DNA of 64,000 nt from Microvirga sp. 17 mud 1-3 (GTDB lineage: Bacteria; Pseudomonadota; Alphaproteobacteria; Rhizobiales; Beijerinckiaceae): NCBI RefSeq assembly GCF_003151255.1, contig NZ_CP029481.1, forward strand, positions 3,472,001 through 3,536,000. The letters are read 5' to 3'. The notes beneath the pieces are model-generated. The model had not been told where the DNA came from, made no database searches, and saw only the letters and a program-made list of their open reading frames with translations. Both the position numbers and the translations under genes were made by a program. Of this stretch, positions 35,806-44,697 are shown one piece after another. The number at the start of each line of letters is the position of its first letter. The stretch's first letter is position 1.

Positions 35806-37197
35806 TCAGATGATCTCGAAATACCGGGCGAGCTGCCAGTCGGTGATGGCTTTCCTGGCCTCCCGTTCCTCCCATTCGCGCGTTGCCGCATAATGGTCAA
35901 CGAAAGTGTCGCCGAAAAGCTGGCGGGCGGGCTTCGAGGCCCTCAGGCGCTCGGCGGCCTCGCCCAGCGAGCGGGGCAGTGCCCGCTTCTTCGGATGCTT
36001 CACCTCGTAGGCATTGCCCTGGATCGGATCGCCGGGCTCGATCCTGTGCTCGATGCCCCAGAGGCCCGACCCGATGGCGGCCGCGAGCGCGATGTAGGGA
36101 TTGATGTCCGCCGCCGCGACCCGGTACTCCACGCGCTGCGATTTCTCGGAGCCGGGGATCACGCGCAAAGCCGTGGTGCGGTTCTCCACGCCCCAGGCCG
36201 CATCGGTCGGCGCCCAGAAGCCCGGGATGAGGCGCGTATAGCTGTTCACCGTGCAGGCAACCATGGCGAGCATCTCGGGCATCAGCTGCTGCTGCCCGCC
36301 CACGAACCAGCGCATCGTGTCCGACATGTTGTGCGGTTTGTCCGGATCGTAGAAGGCGCCCTTGCCGGACTTCACGTCGCGCAGGGAGGTGTGGAGATGG
36401 CCGGACTGCCCCGGCCAGTCGCGGGACCACTTGGCCATGAAGGTCGCCATCCAGCCGCGGCGCTGGGCGAGGATCTTGGTGTAAGTCTTGAACAGGGCAG
36501 CCTTGTCGGCGGCCTGAAGCGCATCGTCGACTCGGATGGCCGCTTCGAGCACGCCGGGGCCGGTCTCCGTGTGGAGGCCCTCGATCTCGAAATCCATCTT
36601 GGCCGCCATGTCGAGCAGGTCGTGATAGAATTCCGAGTGCACGCCCGAGCGCAGCACCGAATAGCCGAAGAAGCCGGGCGTGATGTTTTTCAGGCCGCGA
36701 TAGCTTTTCTCGCGGACGGAATGCGGCGTCTCCTCGAACAGGAAGAACTCGAACTCGGCCGCGGCCGAGACCGCGAAGCCCATGTCGTTTGCCCGGTCGA
36801 GCACCCGGCGCAGGGTCCCGCGGGGACAGGCGGCTTCCGCATAGCCCTCGAACTCGGCCAGGAAGAACGGCAGGTCGTTCTCGAAGGGGATCAGCCGCAT
36901 GGTATCGGGCAGGATCCTTGCCGTGGCGTCCGGATAGGCCGTGTGCCAGCCGGTGAGCGTGGTGTTGTCGTAGAGCTGGTCGTTCGAGTCCCAGCCGAGC
37001 ACCACGTCGCAGAAGCCGAAGCCCTTCTCCAGGGCGGATTCGAACTTGTCCCGGGCCATATACTTCCCGCGCATGATGCCGTCGACATCGACGAGACCGA
37101 TCTTCACGAAGGGCAGGTCGCGGCTGCGCACATAAGCGGCCGCATCGGCCGCCGTCCTGATCTTTGGTATGTCCATGCGAAATGTGGGGGCGTTCAT
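35806..37197 (-). CDS. glutamine-synthetase-like gamma-glutamyl-amine ligase
   Basis: A 463-residue type I GS-fold enzyme of the PuuA/GlnA4/IpuC group, not the housekeeping GlnA. Metal and ATP motifs include AAEFEFFLFE, the TETGPGVLEAAI segment, the SGHLHTSL histidine and ENRTTALRVIP. The adenylylation-site region of GlnA is not obvious. It should join glutamate to a primary amine with ATP. Context (ethanolamine-type permease upstream, alcohol and aldehyde dehydrogenases downstream) points to ethanolamine or another amino alcohol as the amine, rather than putrescine. The start at 37197 is the first Met with family similarity; its Shine-Dalgarno is weak and a hairpin lies just upstream. Confidence 0.88.
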   Translation of the reverse strand: MNAPTFRMDIPKIRTAADAAAYVRSRDLPFVKIGLVDVDGIMRGKYMARDKFESALEKGFGFCDVVLGWDSNDQLYDNTTLTGWHTAYPDATARILPDTMRLIPFENDLPFFLAEFEGYAEAACPRGTLRRVLDRANDMGFAVSAAAEFEFFLFEETPHSVREKSYRGLKNITPGFFGYSVLRSGVHSEFYHDLLDMAAKMDFEIEGLHTETGPGVLEAAIRVDDALQAADKAALFKTYTKILAQRRGWMATFMAKWSRDWPGQSGHLHTSLRDVKSGKGAFYDPDKPHNMSDTMRWFVGGQQQLMPEMLAMVACTVNSYTRLIPGFWAPTDAAWGVENRTTALRVIPGSEKSQRVEYRVAAADINPYIALAAAIGSGLWGIEHRIEPGDPIQGNAYEVKHPKKRALPRSLGEAAERLRASKPARQLFGDTFVDHYAATREWEEREARKAITDWQLARYFEII

Positions 37198-37225
37198 GCC
37201 GGAACCCTGGCGAGAAGGAGCAGGA

Positions 37226-37252
37226 GGGGGAGCGCAGGATCCGCGCTCCCCC
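37226..37252. promoter_or_regulatory. hairpin inside the operon, before the ligase gene
   Basis: A perfect 10-bp stem (37226-37235 with 37243-37252, loop of seven bases) lies between the permease stop and the ligase start. There is no T-tract on the transcribed minus strand. It could protect or process the polycistronic RNA or limit ligase translation. Confidence 0.5.
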
Positions 37253-37259
37253 AGGTTCA

Positions 37260-38795
37260 TCAATAGGATCTGTACTCGGCCTCGCCCTTGGACACGGCGA
37301 ACTCCTCCTCGGGCGAGAGGATGAGCTTATGACGTCCATGGACCAGGAAATAGGCCATCATGACCGCATAATAGACCGCGACCCCGATCACCGCCGTCTG
37401 GAAGACCGGATCGGTGAACTGGAAGAAGAGCGTGACGGCCGCGATGACCATGCAGATCACCGCGCCCGCGACGCCGAAGGGGCTCACATAGGGCCGATGG
37501 AGATGCGCGAATTTCCGCTTCAGCACGATGTAGGACATGCCCTGCATGAAATAGGCCAGCATCGCGCCCGCCACGGCCATGTTGAGCAGCGTTCCGCCGA
37601 TGACGGAACCGCCCGCATCGGCCCCCAGCGAGAACCAGATGATCATCATCACCAGAAGACCGAGGACGGCTCCGGTGATGAGGGCCACGTGCGGGGTCTT
37701 GCGCTGGCCGTGGGTGATGGACAGGAAGCTGGGGAAGTAGCCCGCCCGCGACAGGGAGTAGATCTGCCGCCCGAACGCGAAGATGATCGTGTGGAACGAT
37801 GCGATGAGGCCGATCACCGCGACCGCCGCGAGGATCTTTGCGATGTCGGAGCCGAACAGGGTGCGGAACCCGTCGAGCAGCGGCTCGGTGGACTTGGCGT
37901 ATCCCATAGCGCCCGGCGCGATGCCCGTGTTCAGGAAGATCACGCAGAACGCGGAGGCGATCAGCGTCAGGATGCCGGCGATGATGCCTTTCGGCATGTC
38001 GCGCTGCGGATCGTGGGATTCCTCTGCGGCCAGGGGCAGCTGCTCGATTGCGAGGAAGAGCCACACGGCAAAGGGCATGGTGGCGAAGATGCCGCCGATG
38101 CCCATGGGCAGGAACGGCCCATTGCCCTCCGGCAGTTCCACGCCGCCCGGCCCCATGTTGAGCGCCCAGCGGGAGAAGTCGTACTGGCCCGAGAACAGCA
38201 CCGACAGGTAGAACACCACGAGGCAGGCGAGCGCCAGCAGCGTGACCGTCACGGTGACCTTGAACGACAGCTCGACCCCGACGATGTTCAGCCCGACGAA
38301 AATGGCATAGCAGACGATCCAGTAGATCGGCTGGTAGGCTGGGCCGGTTTCGAAGATCCCGCTCAGGTAGGAGCCGATGAAGAACACGATCACGGCCGGC
38401 GTGAGCACGAACTCGATGTTCTCCGCGATCCCCGTGATATAGCCCGCCCACGGCCCCATGGACGTGCGGGCAAACGAATACGCGCCGCCCGTGTGCGGCA
38501 GGGCCGGCGACATCTCGGCAATCGAGAAGGTGAGGCCGAGATACATGATGGCGATGATGATGGTCGCGAAGAACATCGAGCCGAAGCCGTTGGCGAGGCC
38601 CAGGTTCCAGCCCGAGTAATGGCCCGAGACCACCGCGCCGACGCCGAGCGCCCAGAGCGACCAGACGCGGGCATGGCGCTTCAGGCGCCGGGCCTCGAAA
38701 TAGCTTTCGTCCACGGTAGTGTAGGTAATGCCGGCGGCGCTCTGCGCACCTGCCGGCGGGGCCTGAACCCCGTGACTCCCTTGTCCGACTGACAT
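37260..38795 (-). CDS. APC-family permease, ethanolamine-permease type
   Basis: A 511-residue permease with about 12 membrane helices. The stretch LWALGVGAVVSGHYSGWNLG, then SIAEMSPALPHTGGAYSFAR and GIAENIEFVLTPAVIVFFIGSYL, match the ethanolamine permease (Eat/EutP-like) branch more than amino-acid permeases. The ATG at 38795 has a GGAGGA site nine bases upstream. It is the second gene of the operon and probably brings the amino alcohol across the inner membrane. Related branches import putrescine or other amines, so the exact substrate is inferred from neighbours. Confidence 0.87.
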   Translation of the reverse strand: MSVGQGSHGVQAPPAGAQSAAGITYTTVDESYFEARRLKRHARVWSLWALGVGAVVSGHYSGWNLGLANGFGSMFFATIIIAIMYLGLTFSIAEMSPALPHTGGAYSFARTSMGPWAGYITGIAENIEFVLTPAVIVFFIGSYLSGIFETGPAYQPIYWIVCYAIFVGLNIVGVELSFKVTVTVTLLALACLVVFYLSVLFSGQYDFSRWALNMGPGGVELPEGNGPFLPMGIGGIFATMPFAVWLFLAIEQLPLAAEESHDPQRDMPKGIIAGILTLIASAFCVIFLNTGIAPGAMGYAKSTEPLLDGFRTLFGSDIAKILAAVAVIGLIASFHTIIFAFGRQIYSLSRAGYFPSFLSITHGQRKTPHVALITGAVLGLLVMMIIWFSLGADAGGSVIGGTLLNMAVAGAMLAYFMQGMSYIVLKRKFAHLHRPYVSPFGVAGAVICMVIAAVTLFFQFTDPVFQTAVIGVAVYYAVMMAYFLVHGRHKLILSPEEEFAVSKGEAEYRSY

Positions 38796-38860
38796 AGACT
38801 TTTCCTCCAAGAATAAGTCTGCCCTCTGAAGCCACGGCACACCACGCGCCGTGGCCGTCG

Positions 38861-39643
38861 TCACAGCGTCCGCATTGCCTCCCTCAGCAAGGGTGCGAGA
38901 CGCTTCGCCCACGAGGCCTGTCCGTCTTCCGTGCGGATCAGGTCGTTGCGGATCTCGATCATGAGTGGCGCCAGCCCCCGCCGCACGGCGTGGCGGTCGA
39001 GGGTATGGAAGACCCGGTCGTCCGGGCTGTAGGGTTCGTTCATGCCCACGCAGAGCCCGGCCTCCTGCGCAAGTCCCGCCGAAACGCTGCGGGCGAGGCG
39101 CTTGTCCCGGTCGAAGATGAGGCCGATCTGCCAGGGGCGCGGAACGCCCCGGTAGACGGGCGTGAAGGAATGAATCGACACGACGGCCGCGATCCCGTCT
39201 GCGCGGGAGGCGGCGAAATCCTCAACGGCGCGATGGAACGGCTCATAGACGTCGCTCACCCGCTGCGCCCGCTCCGCAGGCAAAAGCACTGCGTTGCCCG
39301 GAATGGGGGTGTTCTCGCTCACGGGCGCAATCGAATCCGGCGCCGAAGGATCCCGGTTGAGATCGAGAACGAGGCGCGAGACCGTCGCGTGGATCAGCGG
39401 CGCGTCGAGGCTTCCGGACAGGTGCCGCGCCACGCCCAGAGCGCCCGGGTCCCAGGCGATATGGCTTTCCCGCTCATCCGGCCCGAGACCCAGGGTGCCG
39501 TAGCGCGCCGGAATATGGTTGGACGCATGCTCGCAGATGAAGAGAACCGGAAACCGCCCGCCCGCATTCTCGATGCGGGCGACGGCATCCTCGGCGGATC
39601 CGTCGTGCCCGACATCGCTCGGCATCGGTCTCGCATGAGCCAT
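38861..39643 (-). CDS. N-formylglutamate amidohydrolase-like hydrolase
   Basis: A 260-residue member of the HutG-type N-formylglutamate amidohydrolase family (zinc-dependent). Motifs include FICEHASNHIP, DPGALGVARHLS, LVLDLNRDP and VSIHSFTPVYRG. It is the first gene of the operon, with a GGGAGGG ribosome binding site before the ATG at 39643. There are no histidine-degradation genes nearby, so a different amide may be cleaved here; gamma-glutamylglycine, the expected end product of glutamylated ethanolamine oxidation, would release glutamate and glycine. That activity is inference. Confidence 0.87.
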   Translation of the reverse strand: MAHARPMPSDVGHDGSAEDAVARIENAGGRFPVLFICEHASNHIPARYGTLGLGPDERESHIAWDPGALGVARHLSGSLDAPLIHATVSRLVLDLNRDPSAPDSIAPVSENTPIPGNAVLLPAERAQRVSDVYEPFHRAVEDFAASRADGIAAVVSIHSFTPVYRGVPRPWQIGLIFDRDKRLARSVSAGLAQEAGLCVGMNEPYSPDDRVFHTLDRHAVRRGLAPLMIEIRNDLIRTEDGQASWAKRLAPLLREAMRTL

Positions 39644-39679
39644 GCGGCCCTCCCTTCGTTCGCCCGACAGCGACGAGAT

Positions 39680-39693
39680 GGTGTTTGAACACC
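39680..39693. promoter_or_regulatory. candidate RpiR-regulator operator
   Basis: GGTGTTTGAACACC has perfect six-base arms around TG. It lies in the 138-base spacer between the divergent RpiR gene and the hydrolase-led operon, 36 bases upstream of the operon's first start codon. Confidence 0.45.
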
Positions 39694-39781
39694 CGATACG
39701 TCCCGTCTTTTTGTTGTTGTTTTGGAATTTTTGGTACAGGTTCCGGGTATCGTCAAGAACCGGATGTGGACAGGTCGCCCC

Positions 39782-40663
39782 ATGCGCAACGAAAGTACAA
39801 TACATTCCGCTGCGTCACTGACTCTGGCGGATCGCATCCGTCAGGAGATGGAGACCTTCACGCCGACCGAGAAGCGCGCCGCCCACGTGCTCCTGAGCCA
39901 TTATCCCTTCGCGGGCCTCGAAACGGTGGCCGAATTCGCATCCCGCGCAGGCATTTCGGCCCCCTCCGCCCTGCGCTTCGTCAACCGTCTCGGCTTCGGC
40001 GGCTTTCCGGAATTCCAAAGGCATCTGCGCGAGGAGCTGGAGGCTCGCCTCCTGTCCCCGCTCGCCAAGGCCGGACCGAGCGGAACCGGCCAGGCTGCGC
40101 CGGATCTCGCGGCCTTCGCGGAGGCGACGATCGGCAACCTGAGAGCGACGGTCGAGAATATCGCGCCGGCCGAGTTCGAGGCGGTGGTCGCGCTCCTGAG
40201 CGATCCGCGCCGGCGCATCCATTTCACGGGCGGCCGCTTCACGGGAGCGCTCGCCCGCTACGCGGAGAGCCATTTCCGGATCGTGCGCAGCCATGTGGAC
40301 TATATCGACGGACAGCCGGTCCTCTGGCGGGACCGGATGATCGAGATCGGCCGCCGGGACGTGCTCGTCGTGTTCGACATCCGGCGCTACCAGGAGGACG
40401 TGATCGCCCTGAGCGAAACCGCCGCCCGGCAGGGCGCCACCGTGGTGCTCCTCACGGATCCGTGGCTCTCGCCCGTCGCGCGCATCGCCCGCCACGTGCT
40501 GCCGGCCCACATCACCGCTCCCTCCAACTGGGATTCGTCCGCCGGGCTGCTGCTCCTCGCGGAAGCGCTCGTCGGGGCCGTGACGCGGCGTCTCTGGGAA
40601 ACCGCGAAGCCGCGCATGGAGGCGGTCGAACGGCTTCGGGACCAGGGCAGATCAGAGAATTAG
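39782..40663 (+). CDS. MurR/RpiR-family transcriptional regulator
   Basis: A 293-residue regulator: N-terminal HTH_6 (about 20-90; TVAEFASRAGISAPSALRFVNRLGFGGFPEFQ) and a C-terminal SIS-like effector domain (about 125-270). Typical family effectors are phosphosugars, but members beside amine or purine genes also exist. The ATG at 39782 is favoured; a Met six codons earlier is possible. It is divergent from the five-gene operon and is its probable regulator. A palindrome between them is a candidate site. Confidence 0.88.
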   Translation: MRNESTIHSAASLTLADRIRQEMETFTPTEKRAAHVLLSHYPFAGLETVAEFASRAGISAPSALRFVNRLGFGGFPEFQRHLREELEARLLSPLAKAGPSGTGQAAPDLAAFAEATIGNLRATVENIAPAEFEAVVALLSDPRRRIHFTGGRFTGALARYAESHFRIVRSHVDYIDGQPVLWRDRMIEIGRRDVLVVFDIRRYQEDVIALSETAARQGATVVLLTDPWLSPVARIARHVLPAHITAPSNWDSSAGLLLLAEALVGAVTRRLWETAKPRMEAVERLRDQGRSEN

Positions 40664-40668
40664 GCGTC

Positions 40669-41715
40669 TCACTGCGCGGCCGGTGGATCGATCTTCTGCA
40701 GCCAGGCGACCACGAACGGCACCACCAGGCCGATGCCCAGGAACCGGACCAGATGGTGGATGCCCACGTAAAGAGGGTCGAGCCCTAAGACCAGCGCCAG
40801 GATGGTCATGGCCTCCAGGCCGCCGGGCGCGAAGGCGATGAGGCCGTTGGCGAAGCTGACGCCCGCCAGCCAGGCGGCGAGGCCCGCGAAGGCGGTCGCG
40901 ACAACCATGCCGATCGCGAAGGACCCCAGGGCTGCCACGAGCGTGGTGCGTAGGGTCGAGCGCCGCACGTCCCGGAAGCGCTCCGCGATGAAGATCCCGA
41001 TCAGCACGAGGCCTCCGGTCGTGATGACCGGCGGAATGACCCCCGTCACCCATTCGCCCGCATGGCTGACGGTGCTCACCAGGGTGGCGCCGAGCAGGAT
41101 CGGCGCCGCGACCTGCAGGCGCTTGAAGACGAGGCCGACCAGAAGTCCGCCGACGAGGATGAACGCCATCCCGCCGGCGCTCTGGACCGGGAGGCCTTGG
41201 GCGATGAGGGCGCTCCCCGTGCCGCCGCCGCTGAAGACGACCGCGCTCGGCAGGAGCGCGATCAGTACGAAGAGCCGCAGGTTCTGGACGATCGCGATGG
41301 GCGCGACAGCGGCGTTCCGATCGACCGCGATGGCCATGACGGTCGAAAGGGCGCCGGGCACGGAGGCCAGCACCGCATCGTCCCGGCGCCAGCCGGAGAC
41401 CCGCGTGAGCCAGAAGGCGGAGGCGCCCGAAATGGCAATGACGGCGATGACGAGGAGCACCAGGCTCGATGGATAGCGCGCAATGGCCGCGATGGCGGCC
41501 GGCGTCACGGCCGCGCCCATGGAGGCGCCGGAGATCAGCATCGCGGCATCGACCAGAGCCCTGGGCATGGGCAGGGCCCGGCCGGCCCAGTTCCACAGAA
41601 CGATCGCTAGGGCGGAGCCCGACAGCCATGCGGCCGGAACCCCGACCGCGTCGAGCGTCAGGCCGCCGAGGGCAGCGATCAGGATCTGGACGAGATGGGC
41701 AAGAGCGATGCGCAT
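40669..41715 (-). CDS. AbrB-family membrane protein (COG3180)
   Basis: A 348-residue integral membrane protein with about ten hydrophobic helices arranged as two AbrB-duplication repeats, each with a GA/GG-rich crossing (ISGASMGAAVTP, then a related segment near APGGLEAMTI). Old annotations call the family putative ammonia monooxygenase, which the sequence does not support: no metal-binding set is visible. A small-molecule transporter is more likely. Convergent with the RpiR gene, six bases apart. No operon partner. Confidence 0.82.
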   Translation of the reverse strand: MRIALAHLVQILIAALGGLTLDAVGVPAAWLSGSALAIVLWNWAGRALPMPRALVDAAMLISGASMGAAVTPAAIAAIARYPSSLVLLVIAVIAISGASAFWLTRVSGWRRDDAVLASVPGALSTVMAIAVDRNAAVAPIAIVQNLRLFVLIALLPSAVVFSGGGTGSALIAQGLPVQSAGGMAFILVGGLLVGLVFKRLQVAAPILLGATLVSTVSHAGEWVTGVIPPVITTGGLVLIGIFIAERFRDVRRSTLRTTLVAALGSFAIGMVVATAFAGLAAWLAGVSFANGLIAFAPGGLEAMTILALVLGLDPLYVGIHHLVRFLGIGLVVPFVVAWLQKIDPPAAQ

Positions 41716-41810
41716 GACAGGAAACCGGGCCCGAACGGCCCGGAAGGCTCAATGGACAGGGATGGCGCTTACGTCAATGCCGCGCCCGAAGATTGGGCCG
41801 CAAAGACCGC

Positions 41811-43013
41811 TCAGCCTGCGATCCTCGGCAGGGCCTCGGCGATGCGGCGGACCGCCTCTTCCAGGTCGGAGGCCTCGCGGGCATAGCAGAGCCGCAGATA
41901 CCCCTCCCCGGCCTCCCCGAAGGCCGAGCCGGGCGCCAGCCCCACTTTCGCCTCCTCGATGAGCGCCATGGCGACCTCCTTCGACGTCCGGCCGCCTTTG
42001 ATCTTCAGGAAGGCGTAGAAGGCGCCGCTCGGAGGCGGCAGGTCGACATATCCCGTGTCGGCCAGCCGTCCCACGATCTCCCGCCCCGTGCGGGCACGGT
42101 CAATCTGATGGGCGACGAAATCCTCGCCATCCTCAAGGGCCGCAATCCCGCCGCGCTGGACGAAGACGGGCGTTCCGGAGGTCTGGTACTGGATGAGGTT
42201 CTCGATGACCTGGCCGAGGGCGGGCGGCGCTTCGAGCCAGCCGAGACGCCAGCCGGTCATGGCCCAGTTCTTCGAGAAGGTCTGGACGAAGAGGATCCGG
42301 TCCTCCGGGGACATCACATCCCGGAAGGATGGGGCACGCCCGTCGATCGCCAGGGCCGGATCGTGGACGAAGCGGCCGTAGATCTCGTCCGCCACGATCC
42401 AGAGCCCATGCCGCCGCGCGAAATCCAGAAGCGCGCGCAGGTCGGACAGGGTGGCGGTCCAGCCGGTCGGGTTGGCGGGCGAGTTGACGAGAATGGCGCG
42501 GCTGCGCGGCGTCACGGAAGCTTCGAGACGCTCGAAATCGAGGTTCCAGCCGTTCTGCCCGAACACCATCGGCACCGCGACCGGGCGGGCGCCCGCCACC
42601 GTGACCGCGCCGACGAAGTTGGGCCAGGCCGGGGTCGGGATCAGCACGTCGTCCCCGTTGCCGGCCACCATGCGCATGGCGATCTGCATGGCCGGCATCC
42701 CGCCGGTGGTGACGAAGAAGCGCTCCGGATCGGAGGGCAGGCCGTAGACGCGCTCGTGATAGCGCGCCAGGGCCTGGCGCAGGTCCGGGATGCCGCGCTG
42801 ATAGGTGTAGAACGTCTCGCCGGCCGCGAGGGAGCGGGATGCCGCATCGCAGATGAAGGCGGGCGTCGGCAGGTCGCCCTCCCCGACCCAGAGCGGGATT
42901 ACGCCCTCCCGACCCCGGGCATGGTTGAACACGTCGACGATCCCGCTCGACGGCGCCTGCTCGGCCTCCGGACGGAGATTGAAAAGCGACGGAACGGACA
43001 CGGATGCGTTCAT
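41811..43013 (-). CDS. PLP-dependent aminotransferase, class I/II
   Basis: A 400-residue fold-type I aminotransferase. The PLP lysine is K248 in FSKNWAMTGWRLGW; N181 (NSPANPTG) and D209 (VADEIYGRF) complete the cofactor pocket. The start of the chain (VIPLWVGEGDLPTP) matches the aspartate/aromatic aminotransferase-like branch labelled pyridoxal-dependent aminotransferase in many genomes. The exact amino donor is unknown. Cytoplasmic, 95 bases downstream of no clear partner; the AbrB-type gene follows in the same direction. Confidence 0.88.
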   Translation of the reverse strand: MNASVSVPSLFNLRPEAEQAPSSGIVDVFNHARGREGVIPLWVGEGDLPTPAFICDAASRSLAAGETFYTYQRGIPDLRQALARYHERVYGLPSDPERFFVTTGGMPAMQIAMRMVAGNGDDVLIPTPAWPNFVGAVTVAGARPVAVPMVFGQNGWNLDFERLEASVTPRSRAILVNSPANPTGWTATLSDLRALLDFARRHGLWIVADEIYGRFVHDPALAIDGRAPSFRDVMSPEDRILFVQTFSKNWAMTGWRLGWLEAPPALGQVIENLIQYQTSGTPVFVQRGGIAALEDGEDFVAHQIDRARTGREIVGRLADTGYVDLPPPSGAFYAFLKIKGGRTSKEVAMALIEEAKVGLAPGSAFGEAGEGYLRLCYAREASDLEEAVRRIAEALPRIAG

Positions 43014-43122
43014 GAGTAGCTCCCTGACAGGCCATCAGGGTTGGCCGTTCCGTCCCCTAAAGGCAAGTGCCGTTGGCGACCCATCACAAGAAGCGGAGGT
43101 CGCGATCGAAACCCGTGATGGA

Positions 43123-43557
43123 TCAGACGGCCCGCCGGTCCCGCAGGAGGTCGCGGATCTCGCCCAGGAGCTTCACGTCGGCCGGGATCTCGGGAGCCTT
43201 CTTGGCCTCCTCGGCCTTGGCGTCCGCAACCCGCTGCATCCGGTTGATCCCCTTCACGACCAGGAACAGGATGACCGCGATGATCGCGAAGTTGATCGCG
43301 ACCGTGATGAAGTTGCCCCAGGCCAGAACGGCCCCTTGGGCCTTCGCCTGTGCGAGGGCGGGCGCCGTGACGTTCTTGGACAGGGGCGTAAAGTAGTTGG
43401 AGAAATCGAGGCCGCCCGTGATGGCGCCGATGATGGGCATGAAGATGTCGCCCACGAGGGATTCGACGATCCGCCCGAAGGCGGCGCCGATGATGACGCC
43501 GATGGCCAGATCGACCACGTTGCCGCGCAACGCGAACTGCTTGAATTCCTGCCACAT
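43123..43557 (-). CDS. mscL: large-conductance mechanosensitive channel
   Basis: A 144-residue MscL subunit. The amphipathic N-terminus ([19 protein letters not shown]) leads into the pore helix TM1 (to about residue 45), a periplasmic loop ([13 protein letters not shown]...) and TM2 (about 80-103), with the cytoplasmic helix [13 protein letters not shown] at the end. The family length is 130-150. It forms a pentamer that opens on osmotic down-shock. An upstream open frame in the same phase belongs to the neighbouring VOC gene region and is not part of it. Single gene. Confidence 0.96.
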   Translation of the reverse strand: MWQEFKQFALRGNVVDLAIGVIIGAAFGRIVESLVGDIFMPIIGAITGGLDFSNYFTPLSKNVTAPALAQAKAQGAVLAWGNFITVAINFAIIAVILFLVVKGINRMQRVADAKAEEAKKAPEIPADVKLLGEIRDLLRDRRAV

Positions 43558-43612
43558 GGTTCTGGTCCTCCAGCTCCGACCTATGCTTAAGCTGGAGGAA
43601 CCAGGATAGGCG

Positions 43613-44140
43613 TCAAGCCCCCGCTTGGGCGAGAAGGTTGTTGAGGTCGAGGCGGCGGGTGACCATCTGAAGCTGGCCGTCGGGGCTCCGCGGCCATTGC
43701 TCCTCGGGACGGTCCCAGTAAAGCTCAATTCCGTTCCCGTCCGGATCGCGCAGGTAGAGCGCCTCGCTGACGCCGTGGTCGCTCGCGCCTTCCAGGGGAA
43801 TGCCCGCCTCCGCCAACCGGCGCAGGGCATCCGCGAGGGCTCCCCGGGTCGGATAGAGGATCGCCATATGGAAGAGCCCTGTCGTGCCGGGTCCCGGCGG
43901 ATGCCCGCCGGCGCTCTCCCAGGTGTTGAGGCCGATATGGTGGTGGTAGCCGCCCGCCGACACGAAGGCGGCCTGCGCGCCGTAGCGCTGGGTGAGCTCG
44001 AAGCCCAGGACGCCGCAATAGAAATCGAGCGCGCGCTCGAGATCGGCCACTTTCAGGTGCACATGGCCGATGCGGACGCCGGGATGGATGGGGCGCACGG
44101 AAGTCTCCGCGCCGGAGGATGGTTGGGTGATGGAGTTCAT
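43613..44140 (-). CDS. VOC/glyoxalase-family protein, extradiol-dioxygenase-like
   Basis: A 175-residue vicinal-oxygen-chelate protein, similar to CatE-type catechol-2,3-dioxygenase-like enzymes. Metal ligands are suggested by H28 (IGHVHLKV), the [10 protein letters not shown] histidines and the C-terminal GIELYWD glutamate. The substrate is unknown. It starts eight bases after the DoxX-type gene and is cotranscribed with it, opposite a LysR regulator. DoxX plus VOC plus LysR is a common arrangement in electrophile or quinone response loci. Confidence 0.87.
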   Translation of the reverse strand: MNSITQPSSGAETSVRPIHPGVRIGHVHLKVADLERALDFYCGVLGFELTQRYGAQAAFVSAGGYHHHIGLNTWESAGGHPPGPGTTGLFHMAILYPTRGALADALRRLAEAGIPLEGASDHGVSEALYLRDPDGNGIELYWDRPEEQWPRSPDGQLQMVTRRLDLNNLLAQAGA

Positions 44141-44148
44141 GGCCTGCC

Positions 44149-44577
44149 TCACATGGAACGGTTGCCGGACACGGCCGGGATCTTCGCGGGCTTCAGCGCG
44201 AGAGCGCCGTCTCCGATAAGGGCCAGCGCCAGGAGACCGGCGATCCACAGCGCCAGGAATTCCCAGCCGCCCTTCGGGTTGGTGAAGAAGAAGCCGGCCG
44301 GGCCGTGCACCGTGACGATCGCGCCCAGAAGGACCGGGATCAGCGCGAGAGCCGCGACGCGGGCATAATAACCCAGGATGAGCGCCACGCCGCCGACGAT
44401 CTCCACGAGGATCGTCACATAAGCGAGCGCGGGCGGAAGTCCGAGGCTCCCGAAGAATTGGGCGGTTCCGGCAGGCGTGAAGACGAAGAGCTTCAGGCCC
44501 GCATGGGCCAGGAACAGCACGCCCAGGGCGACGCGCAGGATCAGGGACGCATAGGGGGCCGTACGGGTGTCGATCAT
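44149..44577 (-). CDS. DoxX-family membrane protein
   Basis: A 142-residue inner-membrane protein with four helices (about 10-28, 50-70, 72-92, 105-128). The family core LGVLFLAHAGLKLFVF and FFGSLGLPP...ILVEIVGGVALILG is clear. DoxX proteins are linked to quinone or thiosulfate redox chemistry and oxidative stress resistance, without a settled mechanism. It is the first gene of a two-gene operon with the VOC protein, divergent from LysR. A Met 19 codons upstream lacks family similarity. Confidence 0.88.
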   Translation of the reverse strand: MIDTRTAPYASLILRVALGVLFLAHAGLKLFVFTPAGTAQFFGSLGLPPALAYVTILVEIVGGVALILGYYARVAALALIPVLLGAIVTVHGPAGFFFTNPKGGWEFLALWIAGLLALALIGDGALALKPAKIPAVSGNRSM

Positions 44578-44697
44578 GGCGATCTCCTTGAAAGGGGCTT
44601 TTGGAAACAAAGTGTCGCTTTCATATGACCTCAAACCTGCGATACGATAATCTTCCGATCAGAATATCAGTTCACACCCTGAGAGTGAGATGAGCCC

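Noticed and set aside
34417..37266. 949-codon plus-strand frame across the dehydrogenase and ligase genes
   Set aside because: It crosses two real minus-strand genes with full catalytic motifs and has no recognisable domain.
38861..39643. Reading the amidohydrolase as part of histidine degradation
   Set aside because: No hutH, hutU, hutI or hutF is in the window, and the gene leads an amine/alcohol operon.
40669..41715. Ammonia monooxygenase label for the AbrB-type gene
   Set aside because: The sequence is a duplicated membrane protein without a metal site; the label is a historical misannotation of the family.
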